Assembly: GCA_030765045.1 (NCBI GenBank)
Contig: CM060969.1
Span: forward strand, 50,571,716-50,635,715
Length of the DNA stretch: 64,000 nt
Direction: 5' to 3'
Source: Tenodera sinensis
Taxonomy: Eukaryota > Arthropoda > Insecta > Mantodea > Mantidae
Below the pieces are notes generated by a model, which searched no databases, was not told where the DNA came from, and saw only the letters and a program-made list of their open reading frames with translations. Below are positions 11,293 to 23,128 of the stretch, in pieces (position 1 is the first letter of the stretch; each line of letters begins with the position of its first letter). The translations under genes and the position numbers were made by a program.

Positions 11293-11420
11293 ATGTGGTG
11301 GTGGTGGCAGTGGTGGTGGTGGCGGTGGTGGTGGTGGTGGCGGTGGCGGTGGTGGTGGCAGTGGCAGTGGCGGTGGCAGCTGCGGTGACAGTGGTGGTGG
11401 TGGTGGCGGTGGTGGTGATC
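11293..11420. repeat. GGT/GGC trinucleotide microsatellite
   Basis: About 125 bp consists almost entirely of GGT, GGC and GCAGT variants on the + strand (ACC on the other). Open frames through it (poly-Val/Ala or poly-Thr/Ala) are by-products of the repeat. Confidence 0.9.
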
Positions 11421-11792
11421 AGGGAGAGGGGTTTTAGTAAGAAATCCATCAAGTTAACTGTGCACCTACAATTGGAAGTAGAAGCACTGACGACCTTGCA
11501 GTGCTCTTGCAAACAAGTACATAGACTGGAAGATAGCTCAGAGTACACCCTGCTTCAAAGGTAGGAGGTTAAGGGGCGTTACTAGGCAGCAAATAATGAA
11601 TGTTTACCCATTTGAAGCACACAATTAACTTCATTTTTATTAAGGTTTTAATGTCTAGAATTTTAGTTAGAGACATCATCGTGAGCGGTTATTGCAATGT
11701 GCAATAATGTATTTCCTAAATTTATGGAAAGTAATTTGCATCCAATTTGCTCACAGAAAATTTTTGTATCTTGAAAAACTACATTCCAGACC

Positions 11793-11827
11793 TAACAGGA
11801 GTGTACAAAAACATGACTCTGTGTCTC

Positions 11828-11884
<57 letters not shown>

Positions 11885-12331
11885 TATGGGTTTAAGGGTG
11901 CTCAACTTCTAGGTCATTAGTGCCCTTCTAAAATTCATGGCAATAGCCAGATATAAACTTGAATCAAAAATAAATGACTAGTATCAAAGAAAAAATACAC
12001 ATTAATGTAAAACCAGCGGCAATAACCAGGTATAAAACAATGTAATAAATAGGTCAAAAGGCATAAACAAAAATCTAAGATTTCAAATCCTCAAATTGAT
12101 ATTACAATCGACTAAAATCTTAAAAACTCTATCAACCGCTGTTTTGTCATCCGCTAACACCTCTGCCAGTCTGGCAGGCAGCTCCAGAGAATCCCGAAGG
12201 TGCACTAGAGAGCAACACTCTAGCAGCACGTGGCGAACTGACAAAAGGTTGTCACACAGCAGACATAGAGGCAAATGGTCCCTTTTAAATAGGTAACAGG
12301 AGTGTACAAAAACATGACTCTGTGTCTCTGA
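11793..12331 (-). mobile_element. 5'-truncated LINE insertion with (TTGA)n tail and 38-bp TSD
   Basis: A 38-bp perfect direct repeat at 11793-11830 and 12294-12331 flanks a 463-bp insert. On the minus strand the insert reads the C-terminal finger of a LINE ORF2 (LCLLCDNLLSVRHVLLECC) and about 40 more codons to a stop near 12083. It then has an untranslated part and ends in a (TCAA)n tail (+ strand (TTGA)n, 11831-11884). Tail, truncation and long duplication are the marks of target-primed reverse transcription. The target was the hAT relic read at 12332-12700. Confidence 0.85.
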
Positions 12332-12700
12332 AACTTGTTCTATTGTCTTAATAGTCTTGAGCATTTTTGATGCCTTAGACTTAATATGTTATTGCAGCTA
12401 GGTACTATATTACTGAAATTCTTCTCAATGTATAAAAGATCTTCGAACAAGCCTGGTGTAATTATTTGTTTCACTGCACGTATTGCAAAATTTTTCTGCA
12501 CGTCACAGACTTTTATTATGTTTACAATTCTGTGGTAATACTGAGTATGATATACTGGAGCCTGTAGCCATGTCCCCCACCAAGTTATGTTTGGTTGTAG
12601 AGGCAAGGGAATTCCAGGTGCCATCTGTTTAGGTATCTTGATTTTGGAGAGTTTTTTACGAAATACCTTTTTCATGTAGGCTATAAAAGCATTCACATCC
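12332..12700 (-). pseudogene. hAT-like transposase fragment
   Basis: A 118-codon minus frame contains GIPLPLQPNITWWGTWLQAPVYH. This resembles the stretch usually written TRWGTWL.AA.YY in a group of hAT-related transposases of animals. Here the usual Arg is replaced by Trp. A stop near 12340 follows, and a LINE inserted next to it left the 38-bp duplication. The continuation beyond the insert (11580-11792) is too decayed to read with confidence. Confidence 0.5.
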
Positions 12701-13084
12701 AGAAAAGAGGATATAATTTCTTCTGCAACTTGGTGGACAAGTTCTAGACAAGTTTTAGCTTTGGAACTGCTTACTGTAATGCCGTGGCTGCTTTCTTCCT
12801 ATAGGAAGTCCCGTCCGTAACAAATAGTAAACCATTTTGTGTTATTGGACAGACTCAATAGAGAGAAGAAAAAAAAGAAACCAACCAAATATAACGTACA
12901 ACAGTCACAAGAAACAGGCTGTTGTGTAGGAGTGGGCATGTCATTTCCTCAACCCTCATGCTAGCTGCTGGCTCTATACTCATGCTGTTAATATCATTCC
13001 TGTGTTTATCTACTAAAATCCCGCTCCCTGATGATGAGTATAACACAGTTATTTGATCAAGTTGTATAAGTAACTATCACCAGA

Positions 13085-13325
13085 GACGATGATGATGATG
13101 ATGATGATGATTTTTTTTTGTATTAATGTCCTCCAACATTTGGTCATATCGGACGAATGAATGAAATGGGTGAAATGATGCTTAAATGAGCCCAAGGTCC
13201 ATGGAGCTTTAAGTTACCTGACATTCGTCTTCTCAGGGTAGGGAAAACCTAAGAAAAAAACTTTACCTGGATAACTTACCCTAAGCGAGATTTGAACTCG
13301 CGACCCCTTGAACGTGAGGCAGACA
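13085..13325 (-). mobile_element. tRNA-derived SINE, family E, with (ATC)n tail
   Basis: On the minus strand a box B-like motif (GAGTTCAAATCTC) lies about 30 bp from the start. A ~200-bp unique body follows, and the element ends in T-rich and (ATC)n sequence (13085-13112 on the + strand, GATGAT...). The tRNA-like head ends exactly where the GAT microsatellite begins at 13326. Confidence 0.55.
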
Positions 13326-13357
<32 letters not shown>

Positions 13358-13490
13358 ACTGCTGCTGCTGCTGATGATGATGATGATGGTGGTGATGATG
13401 ACGACAACGACGATGATGATGATGGTGATGGTGATGTTGGTGATGGGGATGGGGATGAGGATGATGAGGATGATGAAGACAATGATGATA
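13326..13490. repeat. GAT/GGT/GAC microsatellite
   Basis: Tandem GAT with interspersed GCT, GGT, GAC and GGG variants. Frames through it (poly-Asp, poly-Met, poly-His/Ser) are not genes. Confidence 0.9.
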
Positions 13491-13514
13491 AGCTAATAAT
13501 AACAATAATAATTA

Positions 13515-13515
13515 A

Positions 13516-13605
<90 letters not shown>

Positions 13606-13642
13606 CATTATCATTATCATTATCATTATCATTATCATTATC

Positions 13643-13674
<32 letters not shown>

Positions 13675-13763
13675 CATTATTATCATTATTATCATTATTA
13701 TCATTATTATCATTATTATCATTATTATCATTATTATCATTATTATCATTATTATCATTATTA

Positions 13764-13851
<88 letters not shown>

Positions 13852-13875
13852 CGTTATCGTTATCATTATCGTTAT
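13515..13875. repeat. Zoned compound microsatellite: ATT, CATTAT, then ATTATTATC, then ATT
   Basis: The tract has ordered blocks: (ATT)n to about 13580, a 6-bp CATTAT unit to about 13668, a 9-bp ATTATTATC unit to about 13768, ATT again to about 13850, and an ATCGTT/ATCATT tail. The long poly-Ile frames on both strands are artefacts of this repeat. Confidence 0.9.
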
Positions 13876-13899
13876 TAGTGTTAATTAACCAAGTATAAG

Positions 13900-15179
13900 A
13901 AATATTACATTGATTTTGGACATACTAGATTTAACTTTCTCTGCAATAACTCCTTCTTCTACATGGTTTAGGTTATGCAGTCCGTTCTGGTGAAGTCATC
14001 AATGGAGTCTATCTTATGCGAGGTCAGTCAACATCTCGTGTTCCTCTTTTTTAGAAAGGTTCTGTTAGGTGTCCTTTCTTCACACATCCTCGTTTCCATT
14101 TCTTGTTATTTGTTTTAATTTTGTCGCCTAATTATATATATTTAGTTCTTCTCTTATTAACTTATTTTGTATTCTATCTGCTCTTGTGCAATTTTTCACA
14201 TTCCACAGAAATAATATTTCTGCTGCTTGTATTCTATTACTATCTTTTGATTATATTATTGAACTTTCACTTCCATATGGCAGGGAAAGAACCGCCAATG
14301 TTTTATATAATTTAAGTTTACATCTTTTCTTGTTTTCTGAGCTGAAGTTCTTTTAATGGTTATATATATAGCCTGGAATTTATATATTTTGGCTTCTATT
14401 ATCTTTATCTTCTTCATAGGTAATGTCATATCCTAAATACTTAAAGTGTGTTATTTGATCCAGTATTTTATTTCCCAAAACAATTTTAGTTCTTATTCCA
14501 TATTTACCTATGAATGCCATTGCTTTTGATTTACTTATTGATATTTTGCAGTTATATCTATTGGCCACCACCTGGAACTTATAAGCCAACATTTGGAGAT
14601 CTCTTTCAGATTCTGCCATTAGTAAGACATGGTCTGCAAATAACAGGGCATTTATTCTACCGTAATGGTCAATATTCCTTCCTTATTTAAATGTTTTTTC
14701 CATTCAATTAGGATGTCGTCAATATAGATATTAAATTATATAGGTGATAAAGCACGCCGTTGTCTCACTCCTTGGTTTATTCTGAAAAAACTTTTTACTG
14801 TTTCTAGTTAGCAATGGGTCTATACACACATTTGTCTTGCAGTATAAGCTCTTAACAGATTCTATTATTTGATTAGGGTTACCTTTGTTTTCAAGGGTAT
14901 TCCATAGTAGTTCTCTATTTACGATATCAAATGCTTTTTCTAAATCTATGAATGATAGATTGTCACTTTATTTATTTCTCTTCTTTTATCTATGATTTTT
15001 TTTATAGCAAATACTCCATCTGTACACACTCTCCCTTTTCGGAACCCATTATGCTCTTCTTCTAATTTGTTTTCAATTATTTTTTGTATTCTTATGGCTA
15101 TTATTCTAGTATATATTTTATACACACTATTTAGAAGGGTAATTCCTCTACAATTTTATGGTTGATTTCAGTCTCTTTT
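13900..15179 (-). pseudogene. RTE-type LINE, RT palm to C-terminal part (piece 4 of one element)
   Basis: Reading leftward from 15179: NCRGITLLNSVYKIYTRII, NGFRKGRVCTDGVF, a degenerate palm with FNIYIDDILIEWKK, the catalytic-site region NALLFADHVLLMAESE, ISKSKAMAFIGK and ITHFKYLGYDITYEED (14380-14619). The thumb and C-terminal stretch continues to about 13900 (NCTRADRIQNKLIREEL). The active-site FADD has become FADH. Several frameshifts and stops are present. It continues the LINE pieces at 16102-16179, 16975-17360 and 18309-18510. Confidence 0.7.
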
Positions 15180-16101
<922 letters not shown>

Positions 16102-16179
16102 TTTTATAAATTGGTTTGACTTCTCCTTGTCGCCATGTAGTTGGTATGCTGTGTTTTTCCCAGCACATATTAATATGAT
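16102..16179 (-). pseudogene. RTE-type LINE, RT piece 3
   Basis: A short minus-strand segment encodes NMCWEKHSIPTTWRQGEVKPIYK, the well-known RT block (IPxxWRxGxVxPIYKKG). It lies between the HINE-like element on its left and an LTR on its right. Confidence 0.7.
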
Positions 16180-16974
16180 TGAGACAGAATATTAAAAAAC
16201 CCCAAAAGAAAATTGTTTATGTGAATATTTGTTAAGACTGTAATTTGTTTTTGATGTTGGTATGAGTTGGTTAAATGACGAAAATGTGTTACTAATGTTC
16301 ATTGTTACAAACAATTAAGTTTGTTTAAAGACGTCATAAATATTTCCATATTTAATTTCAATATATATGTATAAATAAAAGAATTATATGTGTTCAATGT
16401 TGAAAGCGAGGGGAGAATGGCTAAGGATCGCTTCCCTAACAATGTGGAAACTATTTGATGAACGCATACGCGGATGTACACTAAAGGAAGTGTAATGCGT
16501 CGCCAATTGTCTAGTCATTAGCGTCTATGTGTTTGGGGTAGATGGACATATTTTTATGCATGCCCGTCATAAAATAGTGAAAGTAAATTTACTAAGAGTC
16601 TAAGGACCGTTAATTTGTGTAAAATAAGTAAGACAATAGCTAACTTTAATAAGTTAGTTAATACGAAGTGCGCGAGTAAATAAAAGGACGTAAAATAGAT
16701 AAAGTGTAAAGTGATAGAAAACACTTTTAGTGAAATATTGCTAAATTTTCAGACATTAAATCCCGGCGATGCTAGGGAAGTCGGTCAACTGAAATAAAAG
16801 ACTTACTACTGTAATACGATTTAAATACTGTGAACAAGAAGGTGCAAATAAAATATTTCACCAAAGTTAAATCCGAGTGTATGTTCATTCCATCCCGTAC
16901 CACGACCCGAGATTACGAAAGAGTCAAAAGCTCATCACCATCACAACTTCGTAATACATAAAAACAGCACCAAG
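16180..16974 (+). mobile_element. Probable solo LTR inserted in the RTE LINE
   Basis: It starts TGAGACAGAATATTAAAAAA and ends AAAACAGCACCA. It aligns in inverse orientation with the LTR at about 4065-4663. It contains ATATATGTATAAATAAAAG and no ORF. The LINE resumes directly at both sides (LRFLHL on the right, NMCWEKH on the left). I could not find a clean target duplication, so the exact ends are uncertain by several bases. Confidence 0.5.
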
Positions 16975-17360
16975 ATGTAAAAATCTTAGTTTAGAAAACA
17001 TATCAACATATTTAATTAATTCAGAGTTTATCCCATCTGGACCACTAGCTCTTCTATTATTTGTGTATTTTAGGGATTCTTCTAGTTCTTCCATTTGGAG
17101 TTTCTCTATGTTTAAATTTTGATGGCTAGGTTCTCCTTTTGAATTTTCATTATACGATAGCTCCCTAAAATTTTCAAGCCGTTGCTCCTCTGTAATTGAT
17201 GTTTGTATATATGCTGCTTCTTTCTCAGATTTATTTAAATGTTGTATTATTCTATATGCTGCCATTGGCGACCATGTAAATCGTGTTCTAAATTAGATAC
17301 GTATCAGTCCCAGCTATATTGATGGGCTTTTCTTACTATCTTTTTAACTTCTTTCCTTTT
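16975..17360 (-). pseudogene. RTE-type LINE, pre-RT linker and fingers (piece 2)
   Basis: The minus strand reads KEVKKIVRKAHQYSWD, HLNKSEKEAAYIQTSITEEQ, LENFRELSYNEN and RRASGPDGINSELIKYVDMF, which is the linker and first RT motif of the same LINE type as 1340-1698. Stops occur near 17290. The HINE-like copy at 17361-18308 separates it from the next upstream piece. Confidence 0.65.
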
Positions 17361-17546
17361 TCACTTTCTCTACTGGTAAGCAGAAGGAAGTATTGTATTC
17401 CACCCTAAAATTCCATGTCGAGATTTTACCGGAAATATGTTTTGAGACCCCCTGAACCCAAAGAAAGTATTTTTAGAAAAAGGTTGTGTGTGTGTTTGTG
17501 TGTGTGTTTGTATGCGTGTGTTTGTGTGTTTGTGTTTGTGTGTGTG

Positions 17547-17585
<39 letters not shown>

Positions 17586-18308
17586 CAGTCTGTGTGTCTG
17601 TCAGTCTGTGGACAGCATAACTCAAAAGCGAAAAGTTGGTTGAAAACCAAAGTTGGTATTTCAATTTAATGTCTTTCAAGGATGCGACACAAAGATTTTG
17701 AAGAAAATAGCCCCACTCTAAACTATCCTTTACATGGAAACTTTTTCAAAACTTTTTGATTTTGTTGAAAATGGCTCTAACAATTTTGATTAAAATGTCC
17801 TATGTTTGAGATATTTTTATGACAAATGAAATGTATACCTTGAATTTTCTGGCTGTAGCTCCTGTAGTCGTATTTACTCTGGACGACTTTTGCATAACTG
17901 GTAAACCGTTAGTGATAGACCAAATCATACTATAATGTAAATCTTGCTAAAATATACAATTTATGTCCAAATAAATTTTTTTGTAGAGTAAACCATTTTG
18001 GAGATATTCCTTGTTATGTGTGTGAGTTTTGGAAAACTTAAAAACTTTGGTGGAATGGAACATCATTATTCAGTTTTTTATATGTTAAGTGTGCAAAGAG
18101 AACAGAATCTCACGGCTTTAAAATATTTGACCATCACACAAAGCCTACTGTATTCTAATATTCCCCTTGCATCTACAAGGAAATAAGCAATAAGATAATT
18201 TGTACAAATGTTTATCTCAACTAAAACGAAGAAGATATAGGAATAAGAGTTTGTAAGAATGATTAGTACAAGAGTAGAGAAAGCCATGTGAGTGCAACAC
18301 ATCAGATT
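17361..18308 (+). mobile_element. HINE-like element, full length, inside the same RTE LINE
   Basis: It has the left motif CACTTTCTCTACTGGTAAGCAG, a GT-rich microsatellite at 17486-17583, the core, the right AGTAGAGAAAG, the ATGTG/CACAT hairpin and ATCAGATTA. The interrupted LINE codons can be read as ...EESKISYNE and KRKEVKKIVRKAHQ on either side. This indicates insertion into a run of about six T on the + strand with little or no duplication. Confidence 0.65.
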
Positions 18309-18510
18309 ATTCATTATATGATATTTTTGATTCTTCTGTTTTCTTTTGCAGGTATTTTAAGTATGCCTTCTTATTTTCTTCTATAGCCATTTTAATTTCA
18401 TTGTTCCATATTCTCATTCCTTTCTTCTTATGGTTTTTTCTTCTTGTTCTTAATACTTCATATACTGATTTCCTTATTGCACATACTATGTTACAATATT
18501 TACACACATA
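18309..18510 (-). pseudogene. RTE-type LINE, connector between EN and RT (piece 1)
   Basis: The minus strand encodes RIWNNEIKMAIEENKKAYLKYLQKKTEESKISYNE. This is the basic, Lys-rich connector with the W(W/N)N-E-x-K pattern common to RTE LINEs before the RT. The endonuclease part upstream is not present. Confidence 0.6.
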
Positions 18511-18596
18511 TTAGTTTACAATGTGTTTAAAACTATATATAAGTTTACAATTCATTTAAATTATATATGCATTTATTTCCTAAAAACTTTTAATTT

Positions 18597-18851
18597 AAAT
18601 AAGGAAATAATGAAGCTATTAAGTAAATCAACAAGAATCTAAAGTAAGAACAAGTTAGAAACTAAAAGCTTCACTTATCTTAGTAATACTCCAAGTTCTT
18701 TTGCTGCTAACATGTTTTAAGTTGACTCCAACTTGATAAGTGAAGCTAACACGTTTCAAGTTGGAGTCAACTTGAAATGTGTCAGCAGCAAAAGAATTTG
18801 CAATATTACTAAGATAAGTGAAGCTTTTAGTTTCTAATTTGTTCTTACTTT
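18597..18851. mobile_element. Foldback element with 13-bp TSD
   Basis: AGTAAGAACAAGTTAGAAACT on the left is the inverse of AGTTTCTAATTTGTTCTTACT on the right, and the inverted arms extend through CTTCACTTATCTTAGTAAT. A second internal palindrome (AAGTTGACTCCAACTT) lies in the loop. The flanks are AAACTTTTAATTT (18584-18596) and AAACTTTTAGTTT (18852-18864). One side carries an extra non-palindromic block beginning AAATAAGG, as in the related copies. It is non-coding. Confidence 0.7.
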
Positions 18852-18924
18852 AAACTTTTAGTTTGCTTTTAAATCTAGTTTTTTACACATTATTCATTCA
18901 CTCTGCACTCATAACAGTGCTGAT

Positions 18925-19245
18925 GAAGATGATTGACGATGATGACCATGATGGTGATGGTGGTGGTGATTGTGATGATGATGGTGATGATGATGATGGT
19001 GGTGGTGATTATGATGGTGGTGATGATGATGGTGGTGATGGTGGTGGTGATGATGGTGGTGATGGTGGTGGTGATGGTGGCGATGATGACGATGCTGATA
19101 ATGGTGGTGGTAATGATGGTGATGGTGATGATGATGATGATGATAGCGGTGGCGGTGGCAGTGATGGTGGCGGTGGTGGTGCCAGTGGTGGTGATGGTTG
19201 GTGATGATGCTGATGTTGATGATGATGATGATGATGATGATTCAG
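18925..19245. repeat. GAT/GGT microsatellite
   Basis: Interspersed GAT, GGT and GGC units run for about 320 bp on the + strand. The apparent 113-codon Asp/Gly frame is a repeat artefact. Confidence 0.9.
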
Positions 19246-19341
19246 ATTCAGATTCAGTTTTTTACTTATAACATGTAATGCTAGGCATGTTAACTGTGTA
19301 AATACTGACCACTAATATGACTGTACTTTTAATTTATTTAG

Positions 19342-19553
19342 CATGTATTGACACTGACATGGAAGACTTCTGGGAAGCAAGGAAGTATGCCCACTGGCTG
19401 AGCTTATTTGTCATGACAGAAGCTTACTTAGCTGTGAAACTAGTTGTACGTGAGTGTCTGAAAGTTGCTGACATGAACCTTTATACTGAAAGATATGGGT
19501 CAGATGTATCTCTGGAAAAGTATGAAGTAATTCAACTTAATAATATTAATAGG
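19342..19553 (+). CDS. Axonemal dynein heavy chain, internal exon (stem region), 1st seen
   Basis: The exon lies between a splice acceptor (TTTATTTAG) and donor (AGG|GTGAGTA). It starts with two bases of a split codon and ends in phase 0. The peptide begins CIDTDMEDFWEARKYAHWLS and ends YEVIQLNNINR. It continues in phase into the exons at 29092, 31982, 46635 and 56977. The joined peptide resembles the N-terminal stem of inner-arm axonemal dynein heavy chains, the microtubule motors of cilia and sperm flagella. The paralogue (DNAH1/3/6/7/12 type) is not resolved. Earlier exons are not visible in 1-19341, so they probably lie outside the window. Confidence 0.7.
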
Positions 19554-19611
19554 GTGAGTAAACTATAGTTATTCTATATGTATATATAAGTAAATAAATA
19601 TATATAAATGA

Positions 19612-19765
19612 ATGTATGCTAACAAACTTACTGTTGGTGTTTTTAAACACACAAGCTGTGTGTGGGCAAAGTTTGAGAGGTACAATCAAACTGTCTGCAG
19701 TGGGTCTGTGGTTCAAATCCCAGCTGCGCATTGAATTTTTCAGTTCCCATTGTACCTCTTATCTA
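19612..19765 (+). mobile_element. SINE family A, diverged rearranged copy
   Basis: The inverse of the family tail (GCTAACAAACTTACTGTTGGTGTTTTTAAAC) is followed by AGTTTGAGAGG in inverse orientation. A forward head fragment with box B (GGTTCAAATCC) and TTGAATTTTTCAGTTCC comes next. It is therefore a mixed-orientation copy. It starts only ~60 bp after the dynein donor site at 19554. Confidence 0.6.
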
Positions 19766-19769
19766 TGTT

Positions 19770-20620
19770 TGATGTTTGTCCTTTGTGCATTCTTAAACCA
19801 CTTGACCAATCATAGCAAGATTCAGCATCTATATGTATTTTTTCATGGAAAAGGTTTCTATGCTATCCATATTACAATGCAACTTATTACACTCACATGG
19901 TTTGCTCTATTCATTTTTCTTTTCTGAAACATAATTACATTTCTTTCTCTATTCCCTCTTCTACAAGAAATTCATATAATTTTTTATGTTTGAAATAGGA
20001 ATGCAAGATATTACATTCAAATGGGTTTCCCTACTCCCTTTTCTTTTATGAAACACATTCACATTTCCTTCCCTATTCCCACTTCTCCAAAAAATTTGCA
20101 CAATATTTTATATGTTTGAAATAGGCATGCATTATTATTACTACATTCATATGGTTTTCTCTACTCACTTTTTTTTTTTGTAAAACACAATAACATTTCT
20201 TTCCCTGTTTCTCTTCTACAAATAATTCATACAATTTTCTGTATGTTTGAAATAAAAATGCTACAATTACATTCACATGGTTTTATCTGTTCACCTTTTG
20301 TAACACATTCACACATTCACATGTCCCTCTCTACTTGCTCTTTAACATACAATCTGTATATTTAAGGATGGATGTTTGTAGCCACTGAAGTCAAAAACTG
20401 CTTGACTGATCACTGCAAAATTCAGCAGTATATGTATCTTTTCACAGAAGAACTTCTTATGCTATCCATTTTACCATGCAGCATATTACATTCATATGGT
20501 TTCTCTACCCACTTTTCTTTTAATAACACATTCCCATGTCCTTCTACACTCCCTCTTCTACAAACAAGGTATACAATTTACTACATACATACATTTCATA
20601 CATACTCACACTTACAGAAA
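19770..20620 (+). repeat. Diverged tandem repeat, ~125-130 bp unit, about 5-6 units
   Basis: The block ACATTCACATGGTTTTCTCTACTC...CCTCTTCTACAAATAATTCATACAATTTTCTATATGTTTGAAATAGAAATGC recurs in diverged form. Its CACATGG landmark sits near 19893, 20017, 20147, 20273 and 20493. The same unit recurs at 48640-49110. There is no coding potential. It may be part of a larger transposable element. Confidence 0.6.
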
Positions 20621-20639
20621 TCTCAGCAAGGTTGGGGCT

Positions 20640-21150
20640 ATCTAAAACAATTGTTTTCTGGATCATTCATGATCATTTGCACATGAAAAACATCAGTGCA
20701 AGATGAGTGCCCAGACTTCTCTCTGTAGTTCAGAAGGAGCAGCACATGATTTGTTGCACCAAGTTTTTGGAACTTTTCTGTGGCAACCAGAAAAGAGTAC
20801 TGGAATCCATTGTTACAGGGAATGAAACTAAGGTTCTTTATATGACTCTCTGTCTAAAAGAGAATCTCTTGAATGGTGAACCAGGTGAAGCCTCACCAAG
20901 AAAGGCAAAAGTCACTCAATCCACAAAGAAAGTCATGGTGATAATTATCTAGGTTCCAGAGGAATTCTCCTTGTGAATTGCAAAGAAAGGAATATCACTG
21001 TGAATGCACAATATTATGCTTTACTTTTGCACAAATTGTGTGACTTTATCAAACAAATGAGGCAAGGATGATTGTTACATGATGTCAATCTTTTCCATGA
21101 CAATGTGCCAGTGCACACAGCAGCAGTTCTGAAGGCTGTAGCAGGCATAG
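20640..21150 (+). pseudogene. Mariner-type transposase, middle part, split by an insertion
   Basis: With several frameshifts it reads the mariner block LLSVVQKEQHMICCTKFLEL and RVLESIVTGNETKVLY (first catalytic Asp region, here GNET in place of GDE). KAKVTQSTKKVMV follows, then decayed sequence up to VHTAAVLKAV at about 21148. The next codons of the protein (QEYGFQELDHPPYSPDL...) are found only at 24281 onward, so a 3.1-kb block separates the two halves. Confidence 0.65.
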
Positions 21151-21884
21151 ATCCAGGGGGGGGGGGGGGGGGGGTGCCAGGGGACCTGGGCCCCCTGTCA
21201 CATTCTACTTTATTGCCATAAATTCTATATATGTGTTACCTATCATCACGCAAAATGGCCAAACCCATTTCTATGAAAATTTGTATATGACTACCTTTGG
21301 TAGTTGTTCCCACTTAAAGAATAGACCATTGAGGTGGAAGGTTTCTAACGGTGTCCAAGTTGAATAAATCAAAATAACTTCCCTTTTTTGGGGAATATTT
21401 GCAAAAATGTTCCGTAGCAAATGTTTTTACCCACGATGTTAAGTTTTGGAATAAGCAACATTTCGATTGGATGCACATTTAAACAGTTATTGGAATTTTG
21501 TTTACCGCTGTGCGAGTACATGTAGTATCACGTTATAAGAAACGATTGTTTAAACAGCCATACGGATCAGACACAATTAAGTGTGCTGTCAAGTATTTTA
21601 TCTATTTAAATTCATATTAATCTTGAAAATTGTTTAATGTTATTAACGGTGACGCGGGTTGGTTAAATATTGAATTCCTGTGCCCAAGATTTTCATCTTG
21701 CCGCAGTGTGCGCAGTCATGAGCATTTTAATAAAGTGATAATGTGTCTAAAATGAGATAGGCCCAGGTTGGTAGACTTTCTGATATCAAACGAAGTGCAC
21801 ATAACTGGCAAACAGCTGACAACTATAGGGGCTAGATTCGGAACAGTACGTCGTTAAATTACCACACATTTATTATTATTGTTT

Positions 21885-22022
21885 TTCTTCTTCTTCTTCT
21901 TCTTCTTCTTCTTCTTCATCATCATCATCATGATCATTATCATTGGCATTGGCGTTGTCGTCGTTGTCGTCGTTGTCGTCGTTATCGTTATTGTTATCAT
22001 TATCATTATGATTATGATTATG

Positions 22023-22115
<93 letters not shown>

Positions 22116-22135
22116 GTTGTTGTTGTTGTTGTTAT
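21885..22135. repeat. Compound microsatellite: TTC, ATC, GTCGTT, ATT, GTT
   Basis: Consecutive blocks of (TTC)n, (ATC)n, TCG/TTG triplets, a long (ATT)n tract at about 22020-22115 and (GTT)n. Poly-Phe and poly-Ile frames here are artefacts. Confidence 0.9.
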
Positions 22136-22239
22136 TGTTACTCCATATTTATTGCAAAAATGCAACCAAAGCAATTGGAGGTAGATAGAGAAAAATAAAT
22201 TTACATGGCATCAGAATGAAAAAGTGGTGAGGAGAGTAA

Positions 22240-22580
22240 CCAGTGGCACTGTGGCTGAGCGGTAGCGCGTTCACCTACCACCTAGGTGGCCCAGGTTCGA
22301 TCACAGGGACCTGCATGTGGTATTTGTGGTGAAGGAAGCGGCGTCAGGACAGGTTTTCTCTGTGTTCTCCGGTTTCCCCCGCCATTAATTCCACCAACTG
22401 CTCTTTTATCACCTTTCCAATCATCGATTTCACTTACATTTCATCTCATCTTCTTCCTCAGTACCATACCTGGTGCTTGACTGACCACCTGCTTCCAGGT
22501 CTTCATTCTGTCTGGTCCATAGGTTCCTGTGCTCCCGACAGGCATCTGATCCTAGACACTGGCTTGTAAGTACTAGGGGG
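22240..22580 (+). mobile_element. tRNA-derived SINE, family B
   Basis: Box A-like TGGCTGAGCGG and box B-like GGTTCGATCAC begin the element. The body has GACCTGCATGTGGTATT, GGTTTTCTCTGTG and CCGGTTTCCCCCGCCAT, all shared with the inverse copy at 24738-25010. The 3' part is diverged. Confidence 0.75.
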
Positions 22581-23128
22581 TGTAAGTCATAAGGGGAGGG
22601 TAATCAGGAAAAGAAGAAGGTAAGGGGAGTAAAAACGAGGAGAAAGAGAAGTGAAGGAGAATGAAATGGGGAGGAAAAGAAGAAGGAAACGAGACAGAAA
22701 GTGACAATTACGAAAATATGTCCACAATAAAAGACAACAATGTGAGCAACGCTGTGGCCTCTACTAGCTTTTTATAACAATACAAATAATGCTAATACAT
22801 AAGTAGTTTTATGCCTTATTCCATATTACAGTGCATTATATAGCATTTCTTTTGATCATAAACTATAACGTGCTACATTAAACTATTCAGCTTTTGTATT
22901 TTTGTCGCCGCAGACAATTTTAATAAGCGTAAATTAAGTCTAGGTCCAGAGAAAAACGTTTGCTGATCTTTGCTGATGACTTCAAGAATGGGAAAGTGGC
23001 AAAGTGGAAGCAAGCTATCGACAATATGTCTTGTTGTTGTTAGCTAATGCTGGATTTCTGACAATGAAGCCATTAATCCTCTTGCTCTCCAATATTTTTC
23101 ACTTCATAAATATTGAAGAGACTTAGCA

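Noticed and set aside
11285..11564. Val/Ala-rich and Thr/Ala-rich frames on opposite strands
   Set aside because: Both run through the GGT/GGC microsatellite.
13276..13888. Long poly-Ile, poly-Asp and His/Ser-rich open frames on both strands
   Set aside because: They are translations of the GAT/ATT microsatellite and have no non-repetitive coding sequence.
13955..14055. A possible exon between TGGTTTAG and GCGAG|GTCAGT
   Set aside because: The minus strand here reads as the C-terminal end of the RTE LINE, and the peptide does not extend the dynein.
18863..19271. Asp/Gly-rich 113-codon frame and overlapping Met/Val frame
   Set aside because: Products of the GAT/GGT repeat in two frames.
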